A program made the translations under genes and the position numbers. From Blastococcus xanthinilyticus (GTDB lineage Bacteria; Actinomycetota; Actinomycetes; Mycobacteriales; Geodermatophilaceae): 51,505 bases of DNA. Under the pieces are notes generated by a model. That model was not told the origin of the DNA. It worked only from the letters and a program-made list of their open reading frames with translations, and made no database searches. Positions 14,976 through 22,110 of the stretch are shown piece after piece; position 1 is the first letter of the stretch; each line of letters begins with the position of its first letter. Location: contig NZ_VNHW01000020.1 in NCBI RefSeq assembly GCF_008124835.1, positions 1 to 51,505 on the forward strand, given 5' to 3'.

Positions 14976-15994
14976 CCTCGCTGACCCTGTCCACGGAGGA
15001 CTTCCGGGACGCGCTGCGCTCGGTGGTGGTGCACGCCGCCCCGGACAAGGACACGACTCTGCACCGGATCCGCTGCGACGTCGGCCCGGAGAACCTCACG
15101 ATCACCGCGACGAACCGGTACACGGCCGCGATGGCGATCGCCTCAATCGAGGACAACCACGACGGCCAGCTGTCCTCGTTCGACCTGTCGCCGACGGACG
15201 TGAAGGAGATCCTCACCCTCTTCAAGGGCCGCCGGCCCGGTGAGGAGGACGTCGGAGACACAGTGCGCCTCGAGGTCGACGGCGAGCACTTCACGATCAC
15301 CGACACCGGCGGCCTGTTCGAGGGCAAGCAGCTGGTGCTCCCGCGGCAGCCGCAGACGGTGGTGTTCCCCGACATCTCCCTCGTGGTGTCCCAGACCCTC
15401 ACCAAGCGCCGGCAGCGGACGACCAGGCTGGCCGCCAACGGCGTGCTGGTGGCGCTGTTCGCCACGGCGGCCCGGGTGTACGCCCGCTCGCTGACCCTGG
15501 AGCCCACGGGCGAGTCGAGCGCGCTGATCGTCGGGTGCGGGGACAGCTTCCTCGGACTGCTGATGCCGATGCGGATCGAGCCGGACTACGCCGCGGAGCT
15601 CGACGCCTGGCGGGAGGCGTGGCAGCACCGGCTTCCCGTGCCGGACGACGCTCCGGGCACCACCGTGTGGTCCCTCACCGCGGCGTCGCTCGGTGCCCCG
15701 CTCCAGCGGGACGACGACGAGCAGAAGCCCGCTCAGGCGGTCGCCGAGCGCGGCCGCCTGGACCCGGTGCTGCTGCGGCAGGCCGCCGACCTGGTGGTGG
15801 AGTCGCAGTTCGGGTCGTCGTCGATGCTGCAGCGGAAGCTGAGGGTCGGGTTCGCGAAGGCCGGCCAGCTGATGGACCAGCTGGAGGCCCTCGGCGTGGT
15901 CGGCCCGTCGGAGGGGTCGAAGGCCCGGGACGTGCTGCTGCAGCCCGGCGCGGACATGGACGCGGTGCTGGCCGGTGCGGTGAGCGCCCCGTGA
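14972..15994 (+). CDS. DnaN-clamp-like region fused to an FtsK gamma DNA-binding domain
   Basis: A 340-residue protein. Residues 1-202 resemble DnaN: an opening [14 protein letters not shown] and [18 protein letters not shown] match a clamp-domain pattern, and LLMPMRI (196-202) matches the MPMRL end of bacterial beta clamps. This part is about 200 residues against about 370 for DnaN, so domains are missing. After a linker (203-260), residues 262-324 match the FtsK gamma winged helix ([42 protein letters not shown]), which in FtsK reads KOPS sites. The FtsK motor is absent. I infer a sequence-targeted clamp or decoy. The gamma assignment is firm, the clamp assignment moderate. GTG 14972 overlaps the previous stop. 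Confidence 0.85.
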   Translation: MTSLTLSTEDFRDALRSVVVHAAPDKDTTLHRIRCDVGPENLTITATNRYTAAMAIASIEDNHDGQLSSFDLSPTDVKEILTLFKGRRPGEEDVGDTVRLEVDGEHFTITDTGGLFEGKQLVLPRQPQTVVFPDISLVVSQTLTKRRQRTTRLAANGVLVALFATAARVYARSLTLEPTGESSALIVGCGDSFLGLLMPMRIEPDYAAELDAWREAWQHRLPVPDDAPGTTVWSLTAASLGAPLQRDDDEQKPAQAVAERGRLDPVLLRQAADLVVESQFGSSSMLQRKLRVGFAKAGQLMDQLEALGVVGPSEGSKARDVLLQPGADMDAVLAGAVSAP

Positions 15995-16515
15995 TCGCCG
16001 CCAGGCAGCTGACCGCGGACGACGTGGCCCGGGACCCGGAGGGCGTGCGCACCTGGCTGGAGGCTCACGCGCTGCGCGCGGAGTGCGTGGCCGCCGACCC
16101 TGGCCCGATCGTCCGCGGCGGCCGGGTGCTGGCGACCCTGTACGTCCTGGACGAGCACGGCCGCAAGCAGCTGGACGAGGACGGCAACGTCGCGGTGCTC
16201 GACGTGAGCGCGCCCCTCAGGGTCGCGCTGCCCGCCCACCTCGGGACACCGCTGCCCGAGGAGACGCCGCCGCTGACCGACGTCGACCTGGCGATGCTGC
16301 GGCTGGCCGGGGAGTTCTGGCCGACAGCGGCAGGGCTGAAGGAGCGGCACATCCGGGAGCGGTTCGGGATGGACCCGACCCGCTTCTACCAGCGGGTGAA
16401 CGCGATGCTGGACGACGAGGCGGCGCTGGCCGCGGAGCCGCTGCTGGTGGGCCGGCTGCGCCGGATCCGTGAGACCCGCCGCCGCCCGCGCACGTCGTCG
16501 GCGGTGCTCTCGTGA
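15991..16515 (+). CDS. DUF3263-type phage protein
   Basis: A 174-residue protein. The C-terminal 65 residues (about 105-165) have the DUF3263 pattern: [25 protein letters not shown], then [33 protein letters not shown]. This reads as a helix-turn-helix found in actinobacteria and their phages. The N-terminal 95 residues are separate, with strands ([31 protein letters not shown]). Probably a DNA-binding regulator. GTG start overlaps the clamp-like gene. Confidence 0.82.
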   Translation: MIAARQLTADDVARDPEGVRTWLEAHALRAECVAADPGPIVRGGRVLATLYVLDEHGRKQLDEDGNVAVLDVSAPLRVALPAHLGTPLPEETPPLTDVDLAMLRLAGEFWPTAAGLKERHIRERFGMDPTRFYQRVNAMLDDEAALAAEPLLVGRLRRIRETRRRPRTSSAVLS

Positions 16516-16763
16516 CCGGCCCGAGGCGGCCGCTGCCGGTGTCCTACGACCGGCGGGCGGCCCGGCCGACTGCGCTCGGTGCCGCCCCCGCGCGGCGGGA
16601 GCCGGCCAGCTTCCTGACGGCCGCGGAGGTGGCCGCTGAGATGCGCGTGTCGAAGATGACCGTGTACCGGCTCGCCGAGGAGCTGGGCGCGGTCCGGATC
16701 GGCAGGTCGCTGCGGTACCCGGCCGCCGGGGTCGACCAGTACCTCGCCGGCGGCGGCTCATGA
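16512..16763 (+). CDS. Excisionase-family helix-turn-helix protein
   Basis: An 83-residue protein. Residues about 35-80 form an excisionase/HTH_17 domain: FLTAAEVAAEMRVSKMTVYRLAEELGAVRIGRSLRYPAAGVDQYL. The first 33 residues are basic and disordered. It is a second candidate recombination directionality factor besides the gene at 7394, or a small regulator. GTG start and stop in 4-nt overlaps. Confidence 0.85.
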   Translation: MTGPRRPLPVSYDRRAARPTALGAAPARREPASFLTAAEVAAEMRVSKMTVYRLAEELGAVRIGRSLRYPAAGVDQYLAGGGS

Positions 16764-16957
16764 TGGCCGACCGGGAGCAGCTGATCACCGCGATCGACGA
16801 GCTCCACGAGCGCGCCTGGCGCAGCGGCGAGGACGGCGACCAGGCGGACCGGCGGGCCGCTGAGGGCCTCGCGTCGGCTCTGGGCTGGCAGGGCTGGCCG
16901 GGCAGCACCCCGGACGGCGGCTGGGTGCGCGCCCGTCTGTCGGAGGCGCTCCGGTGA
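16760..16957 (+). CDS. 65-residue hypothetical protein
   Basis: Starts ATGATG, overlapping the previous stop. An amphipathic helix (REQLITAIDELHERAWRSGEDGD) is followed by a shorter helical segment (RRAAEGLASALGWQGWPG) and a tail with WVRARLSEAL. Small, acidic, soluble. No family recognised. Confidence 0.65.
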   Translation: MMADREQLITAIDELHERAWRSGEDGDQADRRAAEGLASALGWQGWPGSTPDGGWVRARLSEALR

Positions 16958-17028
16958 CGCCCTGCCCCCTCACGGCCTGCTGCCGCACCGTCCAGCACCA
17001 GCCCCGACCCGAAAGGCACCAGCGATGA
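16954..17028 (+). CDS. 24-residue Cys-rich microprotein
   Basis: A GTG at 16954 overlaps the preceding stop (GTGA) and its TGA at 17026-17028 overlaps the next ATG (ATGA), so the frame exactly fills the only gap in this part of the operon. Sequence begins MTPCPLTACCRTVQH and ends in a basic QPRPERHQR. It may act mainly by coupling translation. The spacer GAAAGG for the next gene lies inside it. Confidence 0.45.
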   Translation: MTPCPLTACCRTVQHQPRPERHQR

Positions 17029-17402
17029 GCGAGACGAAGACCTACCCGATCGGCGTGGCGCTGTCGGTGGCCAGCGGCAAGCTGCTGTGCGAGTTCTCCC
17101 AGCTGCACGAGGCCATCACGGACCTCGCGGGCTGGCCGGTGATGACGCACCACATGGCCAGCCGCGAGCTGATGGACGGTGTCGCCCGCAAGGTGATCTC
17201 CCAGGTGCCGTGGATGCCGGGTGCGGTCGAGAACATGCCCGACTGGTCGGGCCTGGCCCGCGATGACGTCCGGTCGGCCATCGAGCTGTGGCTGGACCGC
17301 ATCGAGGACGCGCACGGGCACGTCGTGGAGATCGTCCTCGGTGAGCCCCTGCCTGCCATGGGCGTGCTCGACGGCCTGGAGCGACTCGGCGGTGCCCGGT
17401 GA
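17025..17402 (+). CDS. Phage hypothetical protein of a common actinophage family
   Basis: A 125-residue protein. The opening YPIGVALSVASGKLLCEFSQLHEAITDLAGWPVMTHHM matches a small domain recurring in actinophage and prophage proteins (IG..LS...G.LL......H....TG...THQL), whose role is unknown to me. A helical C-terminus follows (ARDDVRSAIELWLDRIEDAHGHVVEI). ATG 17025 with GAAAGG 9 nt upstream. Confidence 0.75.
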   Translation: MSETKTYPIGVALSVASGKLLCEFSQLHEAITDLAGWPVMTHHMASRELMDGVARKVISQVPWMPGAVENMPDWSGLARDDVRSAIELWLDRIEDAHGHVVEIVLGEPLPAMGVLDGLERLGGAR

Positions 17403-17734
17403 CCGCCTCCGAGCCGCTGGCGATGCTCGACGAGCTGGAGCAGGCGCTGGCCGCCGCGACGCCCGGGCCGTGGCTGACGGATACCAACGGCTGCTGCGTC
17501 ATGGGCGGCAAGGAGAACGTCGAGTTCGTCACCAACCGGAGCACGACGCCGGCCGACGCCGCCGCGATCGTGGCCGCCGTCAACACGGCCCCGAAGCTGC
17601 TCGCCGCCGTGCGCGGCATGTACGCCCTGGCCGATCTGCTCGAAGACAGCGTGCTGCTCGACAAGGAGACCCGGTTCCGCGCCGCAGCCGAGATCCGCGC
17701 CGTGCTCGATCAGGCCATCGGGGGCGACCAGTGA
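17399..17734 (+). CDS. Ead/Ea22-like phage protein
   Basis: A 111-residue protein with the layout of the Ead/Ea22 family: TPGPWLTDTNGCCVMGG near residue 21, then TTPADAAAIVAAVNTAPKLLAAVRGMYALADLL. Family members lie in early regions of lambdoid and actinobacterial prophages and are not essential; their function is not known. GTG start overlaps the previous stop. Confidence 0.75.
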   Translation: MTASEPLAMLDELEQALAAATPGPWLTDTNGCCVMGGKENVEFVTNRSTTPADAAAIVAAVNTAPKLLAAVRGMYALADLLEDSVLLDKETRFRAAAEIRAVLDQAIGGDQ

Positions 17735-17904
17735 CCGCGGACGCCCAGAGGGGCCACTTTGAGCGGGGCGCGATGACACCGCTCTGCGACATGAGGAAGC
17801 CGGGCGGCACGACGACCTGCACTGAGCCAGCCGGGCACGCAGGCCCTGACGGCAAGGGCGAATCGCACGGCGACGGCTCGGTCATCCGCTGGATTTACCG
17901 GTGA
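17731..17904 (+). CDS. 57-residue phage protein with DAQRGHFER leader
   Basis: A GTG start overlaps the previous stop. The N-terminus MTADAQRGHFERGAM is nearly repeated at the start of the protein at 18059. The remainder has two Cys and three His (LCDMRKPGG, TCTEPAGHAG, GESHGDG, then VIRWIYR), a possible small metal-binding fold. Function unknown. Confidence 0.65.
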   Translation: MTADAQRGHFERGAMTPLCDMRKPGGTTTCTEPAGHAGPDGKGESHGDGSVIRWIYR

Positions 17905-18062
17905 CCGCCGCTCACGTCGTCCCGCGCGGCGACCTCATCGAGCACGAGACGACCGAGTTCTGCGCGTGCGGCCCTCGGTCGGAACCGGTCAAGCGCGAGG
18001 ACGGCTCAATGGGCTGGGTCGTGGTGCACCACAGCCTGGATGGACGCGAGGTCAGCGAATGA
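17901..18062 (+). CDS. 53-residue phage protein
   Basis: Contains HETTEFCACGPRSEPV and WVVVHHSLDGREVSE. This pairing of a CxCGP knuckle with a terminal HHSLDGRE is a pattern I recognise from small actinophage proteins of unknown role; the Cys and His residues could bind zinc. GTG start and stop in 4-nt overlaps. Confidence 0.7.
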   Translation: MTAAHVVPRGDLIEHETTEFCACGPRSEPVKREDGSMGWVVVHHSLDGREVSE

Positions 18063-18508
18063 GCAACGACGCCCAGAGGGGCGACTTCGAGCGGCCGGCT
18101 GCCGCCCAGCCCACCGAGCACTCAGAAGCGTGCACACCGGAGCTGAGGGGCGCTGGGCAGTACGCAGGCGAATGCCCGCGATGCGAGAAGGCACAGGACT
18201 GGATTAGCCGCTTCGTCCGGAGGGAGATCACCCACCTCGCCCCGTCGGTGACGCCGGACAGCGACCAGGTGCGGGACGGGCGGCCGGTGCTCGTGGCGCG
18301 TTGCGAGAACAGCACCTGGACCGACGACGGGGCCGAGGTCTTCTGCCGTGGCCAACTGCGCTTCACCTGGGGCCAGAGCCAGGCCCCGTGCTCGACGTGC
18401 GGCGCCTGGTGCGGAGTCGCCGTCGCGGACTGGACCGCCGTCGAATGCGCTCCTGCCGCCGCGCTGGCTGCCCCCGCCGCCGGGCTGGAGGACGACCGTG
18501 CTGGGTGA
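18059..18508 (+). CDS. Cys-rich zinc-binding phage protein
   Basis: A 149-residue protein. It starts MSNDAQRGDFERPAA, repeating the leader of the 17731 product. It has CPRCEKAQ (about 41), then ARCENSTW, FCRGQL and CSTCGAWCGV, enough for two zinc sites, the second ribbon-like. An Ala/Pro-rich tail follows. It could bind nucleic acid or protein; no catalytic motif is seen. Confidence 0.75.
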   Translation: MSNDAQRGDFERPAAAQPTEHSEACTPELRGAGQYAGECPRCEKAQDWISRFVRREITHLAPSVTPDSDQVRDGRPVLVARCENSTWTDDGAEVFCRGQLRFTWGQSQAPCSTCGAWCGVAVADWTAVECAPAAALAAPAAGLEDDRAG

Positions 18509-18881
18509 CCTGCTCGGGGTGCTCGACGACCACGTGACGTTCGTCGGCGGGGTGCTGTTCGCGACGCCGGCGTGGGCGACGTCGTTCTACGTGCTCTACA
18601 AGCTGGAGCTGCTGCGGGATGCGCTGGGCGAGGAGCGGCCGCCGTCGCTGTGGAAGGCGCTGGTGGGGCTGCTCCGCCGCCTCCTTCGGCTGTTCCGCCG
18701 GCGCCGGCCGGAGCCCGAGGCGGGGCCGGAGCCGGAACCCGCTGCTGAGGACGAGCCCGCGCCCGACCCGGACGCGGTCACCGCACCCCAGGTTGCCGTC
18801 CGCGCCCAGACGTTCCGGCTAGGCGACGAAGAGCTGACCTTCACGTTCCGCCACCACGAGTCTCCGAGGAGCCCGTCATGA
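18498..18881 (+). CDS. Membrane-anchored protein with Pro/Glu linker
   Basis: A 127-residue protein starting at GTG 18498, overlapping the previous gene by 11 nt. One hydrophobic helix lies at about 13-32 (FVGGVLFATPAWATSFYVLY). A basic amphipathic stretch follows (LLRRLLRLFRRRRP), then a PEPEAGPEPEP linker and a small C-terminal beta segment (FRLGDEELTFTFRHH). The layout suggests a tethered cytoplasmic C-terminal domain. Function unknown. Confidence 0.7.
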   Translation: MLGDLLGVLDDHVTFVGGVLFATPAWATSFYVLYKLELLRDALGEERPPSLWKALVGLLRRLLRLFRRRRPEPEAGPEPEPAAEDEPAPDPDAVTAPQVAVRAQTFRLGDEELTFTFRHHESPRSPS

Positions 18882-19255
18882 CCGTCACCGCCCCGGCCGA
18901 CGTCGATGCCGCGATCGCGGAGCGTCTCCGCCGCGGGCAGTCGGTGGAGCAGCTGTGCGCCGTCGGGGCCCGTACGGGCTGGTGGTCCGAGGACGACGTG
19001 GACCGGGTGGCCGGGGCTGCCGACGGCGAGCCGGAGGAGCTGGCCGAGGAGGCCGCGGAGGACGAGCGGCTGGAGGTGCTGACCGGCCAGCTGCGCGCGG
19101 ATGGGGCGATCGCCCCGGCCCGCCCGCCGGCGGAGGACGTCCTCGCCATGGGCCTGGCGCACCCCACCCGCCGGGTGCGCCAGCTGGCGGCCGCTGCCCG
19201 TGACGCGGTGGACGAACTGGTCACCGCGCTGATGGGCGGTGGACCCCGTGGGTGA
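18878..19255 (+). CDS. Acidic helical phage protein
   Basis: A 125-residue protein. A HTH-like start (VDAAIAERLRRGQSVEQLCAVGARTGWWSEDDVDRV) is followed by a strongly acidic helix (EPEELAEEAAEDERLEVLT) and a C-terminal helix (RRVRQLAAAARDAVDELVTALMG). ATG overlaps the previous stop. Its end overlaps the downstream HNH gene by 17 nt. Confidence 0.7.
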   Translation: MTVTAPADVDAAIAERLRRGQSVEQLCAVGARTGWWSEDDVDRVAGAADGEPEELAEEAAEDERLEVLTGQLRADGAIAPARPPAEDVLAMGLAHPTRRVRQLAAAARDAVDELVTALMGGGPRG

Positions 19256-19781
19256 CCCGGCCGCTTCAGCCGAGACGTGGCGCCCAATCCCAGGCTACGA
19301 GGGCATCTACGACGTGAGCGATCTCGGGCGAGTCCGTTCCCTGCCACGTCGCGGAACCCGAGGCGGGATATGCGCCGCGAAGATCGACAAGGACGGTTAT
19401 CGGGCCGTCACATTGCACCGTGACGGGGCGCCAGCTCATCACCGCGTGCACCGCCTGGTCCTCCTCGCTTTCACGGGCCCGGCTTCTCCGGGAGAAGTCG
19501 GTCGGCACATGGACGGCGACCCCAGCAACAACCGAGCGTGCAACCTCGCCTGGGGCAGCCCGGCCGAGAACACGGCGGACATGCTCCGGATGGGCCGCCA
19601 GCTCAACGCCCGCAAGACGCACTGCAAGCACAACCACGAGTTCACCGAGGCGAACACCTACACCGGGCGTGGGCAGCGCGAGTGCCGCGCGTGCGGCCGA
19701 GAGCGATGGGCCCGCCGCCGCCGTCGGATGACCGGTGCAGGCCACGGCGCGCACCAGCCGAATGCCGCGCCCGCCGCGTGA
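19239..19781 (+). CDS. NUMOD4/HNH homing-type endonuclease
   Basis: A 180-residue protein. NUMOD4 at about 13-50 (TWRPIPGYEGIYDVSDLGRVRSL) is followed by an HNH core (about 68-108): HRVHRLVLLAFTGP, then GRHMDGDPSNNRACNLAWGSPAENTADM. The C-terminus adds HCKHNHEF and CRACGRE, a second possible zinc site. It would nick or cut DNA and is typical of free-standing mobile endonucleases. It overlaps the preceding gene by 17 nt (start GTG 19239 or 19248), unlike the strict 4-nt overlaps around it, consistent with later insertion. Confidence 0.9.
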   Translation: MDPVGDPAASAETWRPIPGYEGIYDVSDLGRVRSLPRRGTRGGICAAKIDKDGYRAVTLHRDGAPAHHRVHRLVLLAFTGPASPGEVGRHMDGDPSNNRACNLAWGSPAENTADMLRMGRQLNARKTHCKHNHEFTEANTYTGRGQRECRACGRERWARRRRRMTGAGHGAHQPNAAPAA

Positions 19782-19864
19782 CCCCAGCCCCACCCCGGCC
19801 GCTACGCGGCCGGCCCCTGCACCACGCCCACGACCAGCCCCGACCCGCGACCTGGAGGAGGTGA
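19778..19864 (+). CDS. 28-residue Pro/Arg-rich microprotein (tentative)
   Basis: A GTG at 19778 overlaps the HNH stop (GTGA) and the frame ends at TGA 19862-19864, inside the GGAGGAGG ribosome-binding site of the initiator-like gene. The product ends HDQPRPATWRR, similar to the QHQPRPERHQR end of the microprotein at 16954, and both share a 15-nt sequence. It may be a leader that couples translation. It contains an 8-bp hairpin (19795-19813). Confidence 0.35.
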   Translation: MTPAPPRPLRGRPLHHAHDQPRPATWRR

Positions 19865-19871
19865 CCGCCCG

Positions 19872-21065
19872 ATGGCATGGCTGCGCGTCGGCGACACCTT
19901 CGCCACCGACCCCCGGATCCTCGCCCTCAACGACCCGGCCGCCCCGCTGATGGGCCCGGCGTGCAGGGGCTTCTTCCTCGAGCTCGCTGCCCTGTCGGCG
20001 AACGCCTCCACCGACTACGTGATCACCCGCGGCCAGATCAACCTCGCCGGCGGCCCGAGCGCCTCGCAGCTGCTGCGCCGCTGCGAGCGCGCCGGCCTGA
20101 TCCGCCCGCTCGACGGCCGCGGCACCACCCGCCGCTGGAAGCTCATCGACGACGCCCCCGAGCTGATCCACATCCGCCTCGCCGCCGAGGTCGCGTGGGA
20201 GAAGCAGCAGAAGGCCGACACCCGGAACCCGGAGCTCCAGACCGCCGTCTTCCTCCGCGACGGCGACGCCTGCCGCTGGTGCGGCCGCGTCGTCCAGCCC
20301 AACGACAACAGGTCCGCCCGCGGCAAGGCCCTGGACCACCTCCAGGCCGGGCAGGGCGCCACCGGCCCAGAGGACCTGGTCGTCGCCTGCGCCGGCTGCA
20401 ACGGCCGCCGCGGGAAGGAGTGGCTCGACGCCCGCGACGACGAAGCCGCCCGCGCCGACTACGCCGCCCGCTGGCAGCTCCGCCCGCCGCCGTCCCCGCT
20501 GATCTTCATCCGCTCCACCGTCGACCTGCTCGCCGAGCGCGGACACGCTGTCCCCGCCGACGCGGTCATCGGCGAGCGCGCCAGGATGTTCGACACCCCC
20601 ACGACGTCCGGGCCGGAGGTGTCGCACCCCGCTGCAGCGGGAGTCGCGGCGCCGGCCCGGAGCACCACCGCACCCGGCGACCAGCACCCCACCAGCCAGG
20701 TGGGCGTCGCGGCACCGGACGCGGGCACGACCGGCGCAACGCACCCCGCCACGGCGGGAGTAGCGGCGCCGCCCTCGGCCGACCAGCACCCCGAACCGTC
20801 GGGAGTCGCGGCCACCGAGGACAGCGCACCGGAATGCCAGCACCCCGCACCCGCGGGAGTCGCGGCACCCGAGTCGCGCACCGACCGATCCGCGACCGAT
20901 CGGTCTAGGCCGGGACGGGCCGGGGACGGGTCGGCTCTGGTCGGGTCGGGTGGGTCACCACCCACCCGCGCCTCACCTGACCACCCGAAGCAACCTCCTC
21001 CCTCCCCTGGTCCTCGGCGCACCCGCCGGGGCCGCAGACGATCCCGCTCTGGAGGATCCGCGTGA
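19872..21065 (+). CDS. Replication-initiator-like protein with winged helix, HNH-like zinc domain and repeat tail
   Basis: A 397-residue protein. Residues 1-95 look like a winged-helix initiator module (MAWLRVGDTFATDPRILAL, GFFLELAALSANAS, ASQLLRRCERAGLIRP). Residues about 118-180 form an HNH/zinc domain (FLRDGDACRWCGRVV, ALDHLQAGQGATGPEDLVVACAGCNGRRG). Residues about 245-335 carry five HPxxxxGVAA repeats, then a basic Pro-rich tail. The DNA for the repeats contains dyads (20624-20869). I infer an initiator with an internal origin, as in lambda O. GGAGGAGG before the ATG is the strongest ribosome-binding site of the early operon. Annotation as only an HNH nuclease is the alternative. Confidence 0.72.
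   Translation: MAWLRVGDTFATDPRILALNDPAAPLMGPACRGFFLELAALSANASTDYVITRGQINLAGGPSASQLLRRCERAGLIRPLDGRGTTRRWKLIDDAPELIHIRLAAEVAWEKQQKADTRNPELQTAVFLRDGDACRWCGRVVQPNDNRSARGKALDHLQAGQGATGPEDLVVACAGCNGRRGKEWLDARDDEAARADYAARWQLRPPPSPLIFIRSTVDLLAERGHAVPADAVIGERARMFDTPTTSGPEVSHPAAAGVAAPARSTTAPGDQHPTSQVGVAAPDAGTTGATHPATAGVAAPPSADQHPEPSGVAATEDSAPECQHPAPAGVAAPESRTDRSATDRSRPGRAGDGSALVGSGGSPPTRASPDHPKQPPPSPGPRRTRRGRRRSRSGGSA
20624..20869. repeat. Five covarying dyad repeats (candidate origin iterons)
   Basis: 30-33-bp units begin at 20624, 20684, 20741, 20786 and 20840. Each starts GCACCCC, carries an inverted repeat and ends G(A/C)GT(C/A)GCGGC. Dyad arms are CCCGCTG/CAGCGGG, CCACC/GGTGG, CCCGCC/GGCGGG, CCCGA/TCGGG and CCCGC/GCGGG: the arm sequence changes but pairing is kept. 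They lie in frame within the initiator-like gene. Confidence 0.75.
20883..20968. repeat. Further palindromes beside the iterons
   Basis: GACCGATC (20883-20890) repeats as the perfect palindrome GACCGATCGGTC (20894-20905). After a G-rich run (GGGAC and GGGTC repeats), a 9-bp-arm dyad CGGGTGGGT (20947-20955) / complement (20960-20968) follows. These lie in the tail-coding part of the same gene and extend the candidate origin region. Confidence 0.6.
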
Positions 21066-21559
21066 AGCGCACCCCTCTGGCCAGGACCATGCCGCTGACC
21101 GCGGTCGCTGGCCTCCGCCGCACTCCGATGCACCGACGAGCCCCGGCGGCCCGACCTCCGCGGCGGACGAAGCCGAACCCGATGCCGGCCGACGTGCGCC
21201 AGCTGGTGATCGACCGCGACGGGCACGCCTGCCGCCGCTGCGGTGCACCGCTCCCGGGCGGCCGCGGCGGCTCGGTGCACCACCGCATCCCCCGCGGCAT
21301 GGGCGGCACCAGCTGGGCCGGCATCCACTCCCCCGCCCTCCTGGTGCTGCTGTGCGGGGACGGGACGACCGGCTGTCACGGACATCTGGAAGCCAATCGG
21401 TCGGCCGCTCTACGGCTCGGATGGCTGCTCAGCCGCCATCTGTTCGGCATCGACCCATCCGACATCCCCCTGCGGTGGGACGACCGACCCGCCCGGGTCT
21501 ACCTACACCACGACGGCACGGTCACCCATGACCGCCCGGCCTCTGGATCAGGACAGTGA
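21062..21559 (+). CDS. HNH endonuclease-like protein
   Basis: A 165-residue protein. A basic N-terminus (KRTPLARTMPLTAVAGLRRTPMHRRAPAA) precedes an HNH core at about 45-110: IDRDGHACRRCGAPL, GGSVHHRIPRGMGG, LLVLLCGDGTTGCHGHLEANR. Cys pairs at both ends would bind structural zinc and HH supplies the catalytic region. GTG 21062 overlaps the initiator-like gene by 4 nt. This looks like a resident phage HNH protein rather than an inserted homing enzyme. Confidence 0.88.
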   Translation: MKRTPLARTMPLTAVAGLRRTPMHRRAPAARPPRRTKPNPMPADVRQLVIDRDGHACRRCGAPLPGGRGGSVHHRIPRGMGGTSWAGIHSPALLVLLCGDGTTGCHGHLEANRSAALRLGWLLSRHLFGIDPSDIPLRWDDRPARVYLHHDGTVTHDRPASGSGQ

Positions 21560-22110
21560 CGCCCGAGGAGCTCCGCGAGCGGCGGGTCGTGCGCTCCGTG
21601 GACGGGCGGGTCCGGACATGGCCGAGCGTGGCGGATCGCCTCGCTCGGCGGCTCCCTCGACTCTCGGATGACGAGTGCTGGGAGTTCAGCGGTAGCAGGA
21701 ACCGCAAGGGCTACGGGCAGATCCAGGGGGTCGATGGGCTGGAGCTGGCTCACCGTGTTGCGTTCGTACTCGCGCATGGCGCCATCCCCGAAGGCCACTT
21801 GGTGCTCCACCGCTGCGACAACCCCCCGTGCTGCAACCCGCAGCACCTCTACGCAGGTACACCGGCGCAGAACACCGACGACATGGTGTCGCGCGGTCGC
21901 CAAGTAGCTCCCCGCTCGCTGGCCAACGGCCGAGCGAAGCTGTCCGACGCCGACGTCGCAGCCATCCGCGAAGCCCACGCGGCTGGCGAGAGCTGCAAGG
22001 CCATCGGCCGACGTCTAGACCTCCACCCCTCCTACGTCGGCCGGCTCGTCCGCCGAGTCCGCCGCACCGACCTGCCGATCATCGCGACCGAGGAGCCCCC
22101 GACCCCGTGA
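21556..22110 (+). CDS. HNH homing-type endonuclease with HTH tail
   Basis: A 184-residue protein. The HNH core (about 40-112) reads DECWEFSGSRNRKGYGQI, AHRVAFVLAHGAIPEGHLVLHRCDNPPCCNPQHLYAGTPAQNTDDM, the classic HNH_3 signature. The C-terminal 55 residues form an HTH (LSDADVAAIREAHAAGESCKAIGRRLDLHPSYVGRLVRR), which would give DNA target specificity. GTG start overlaps the preceding HNH gene. Codon use is slightly less GC-biased than its neighbours, consistent with mobility. Confidence 0.92.
   Translation: MTPEELRERRVVRSVDGRVRTWPSVADRLARRLPRLSDDECWEFSGSRNRKGYGQIQGVDGLELAHRVAFVLAHGAIPEGHLVLHRCDNPPCCNPQHLYAGTPAQNTDDMVSRGRQVAPRSLANGRAKLSDADVAAIREAHAAGESCKAIGRRLDLHPSYVGRLVRRVRRTDLPIIATEEPPTP

Noticed and set aside
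20900..21000. Rho-independent terminator in the initiator gene tail
   Set aside because: The GGGTGGGT/ACCCACCC dyad has no T-run, lies within coding sequence and is followed at once by coupled genes; it fits the repeat/origin region better.
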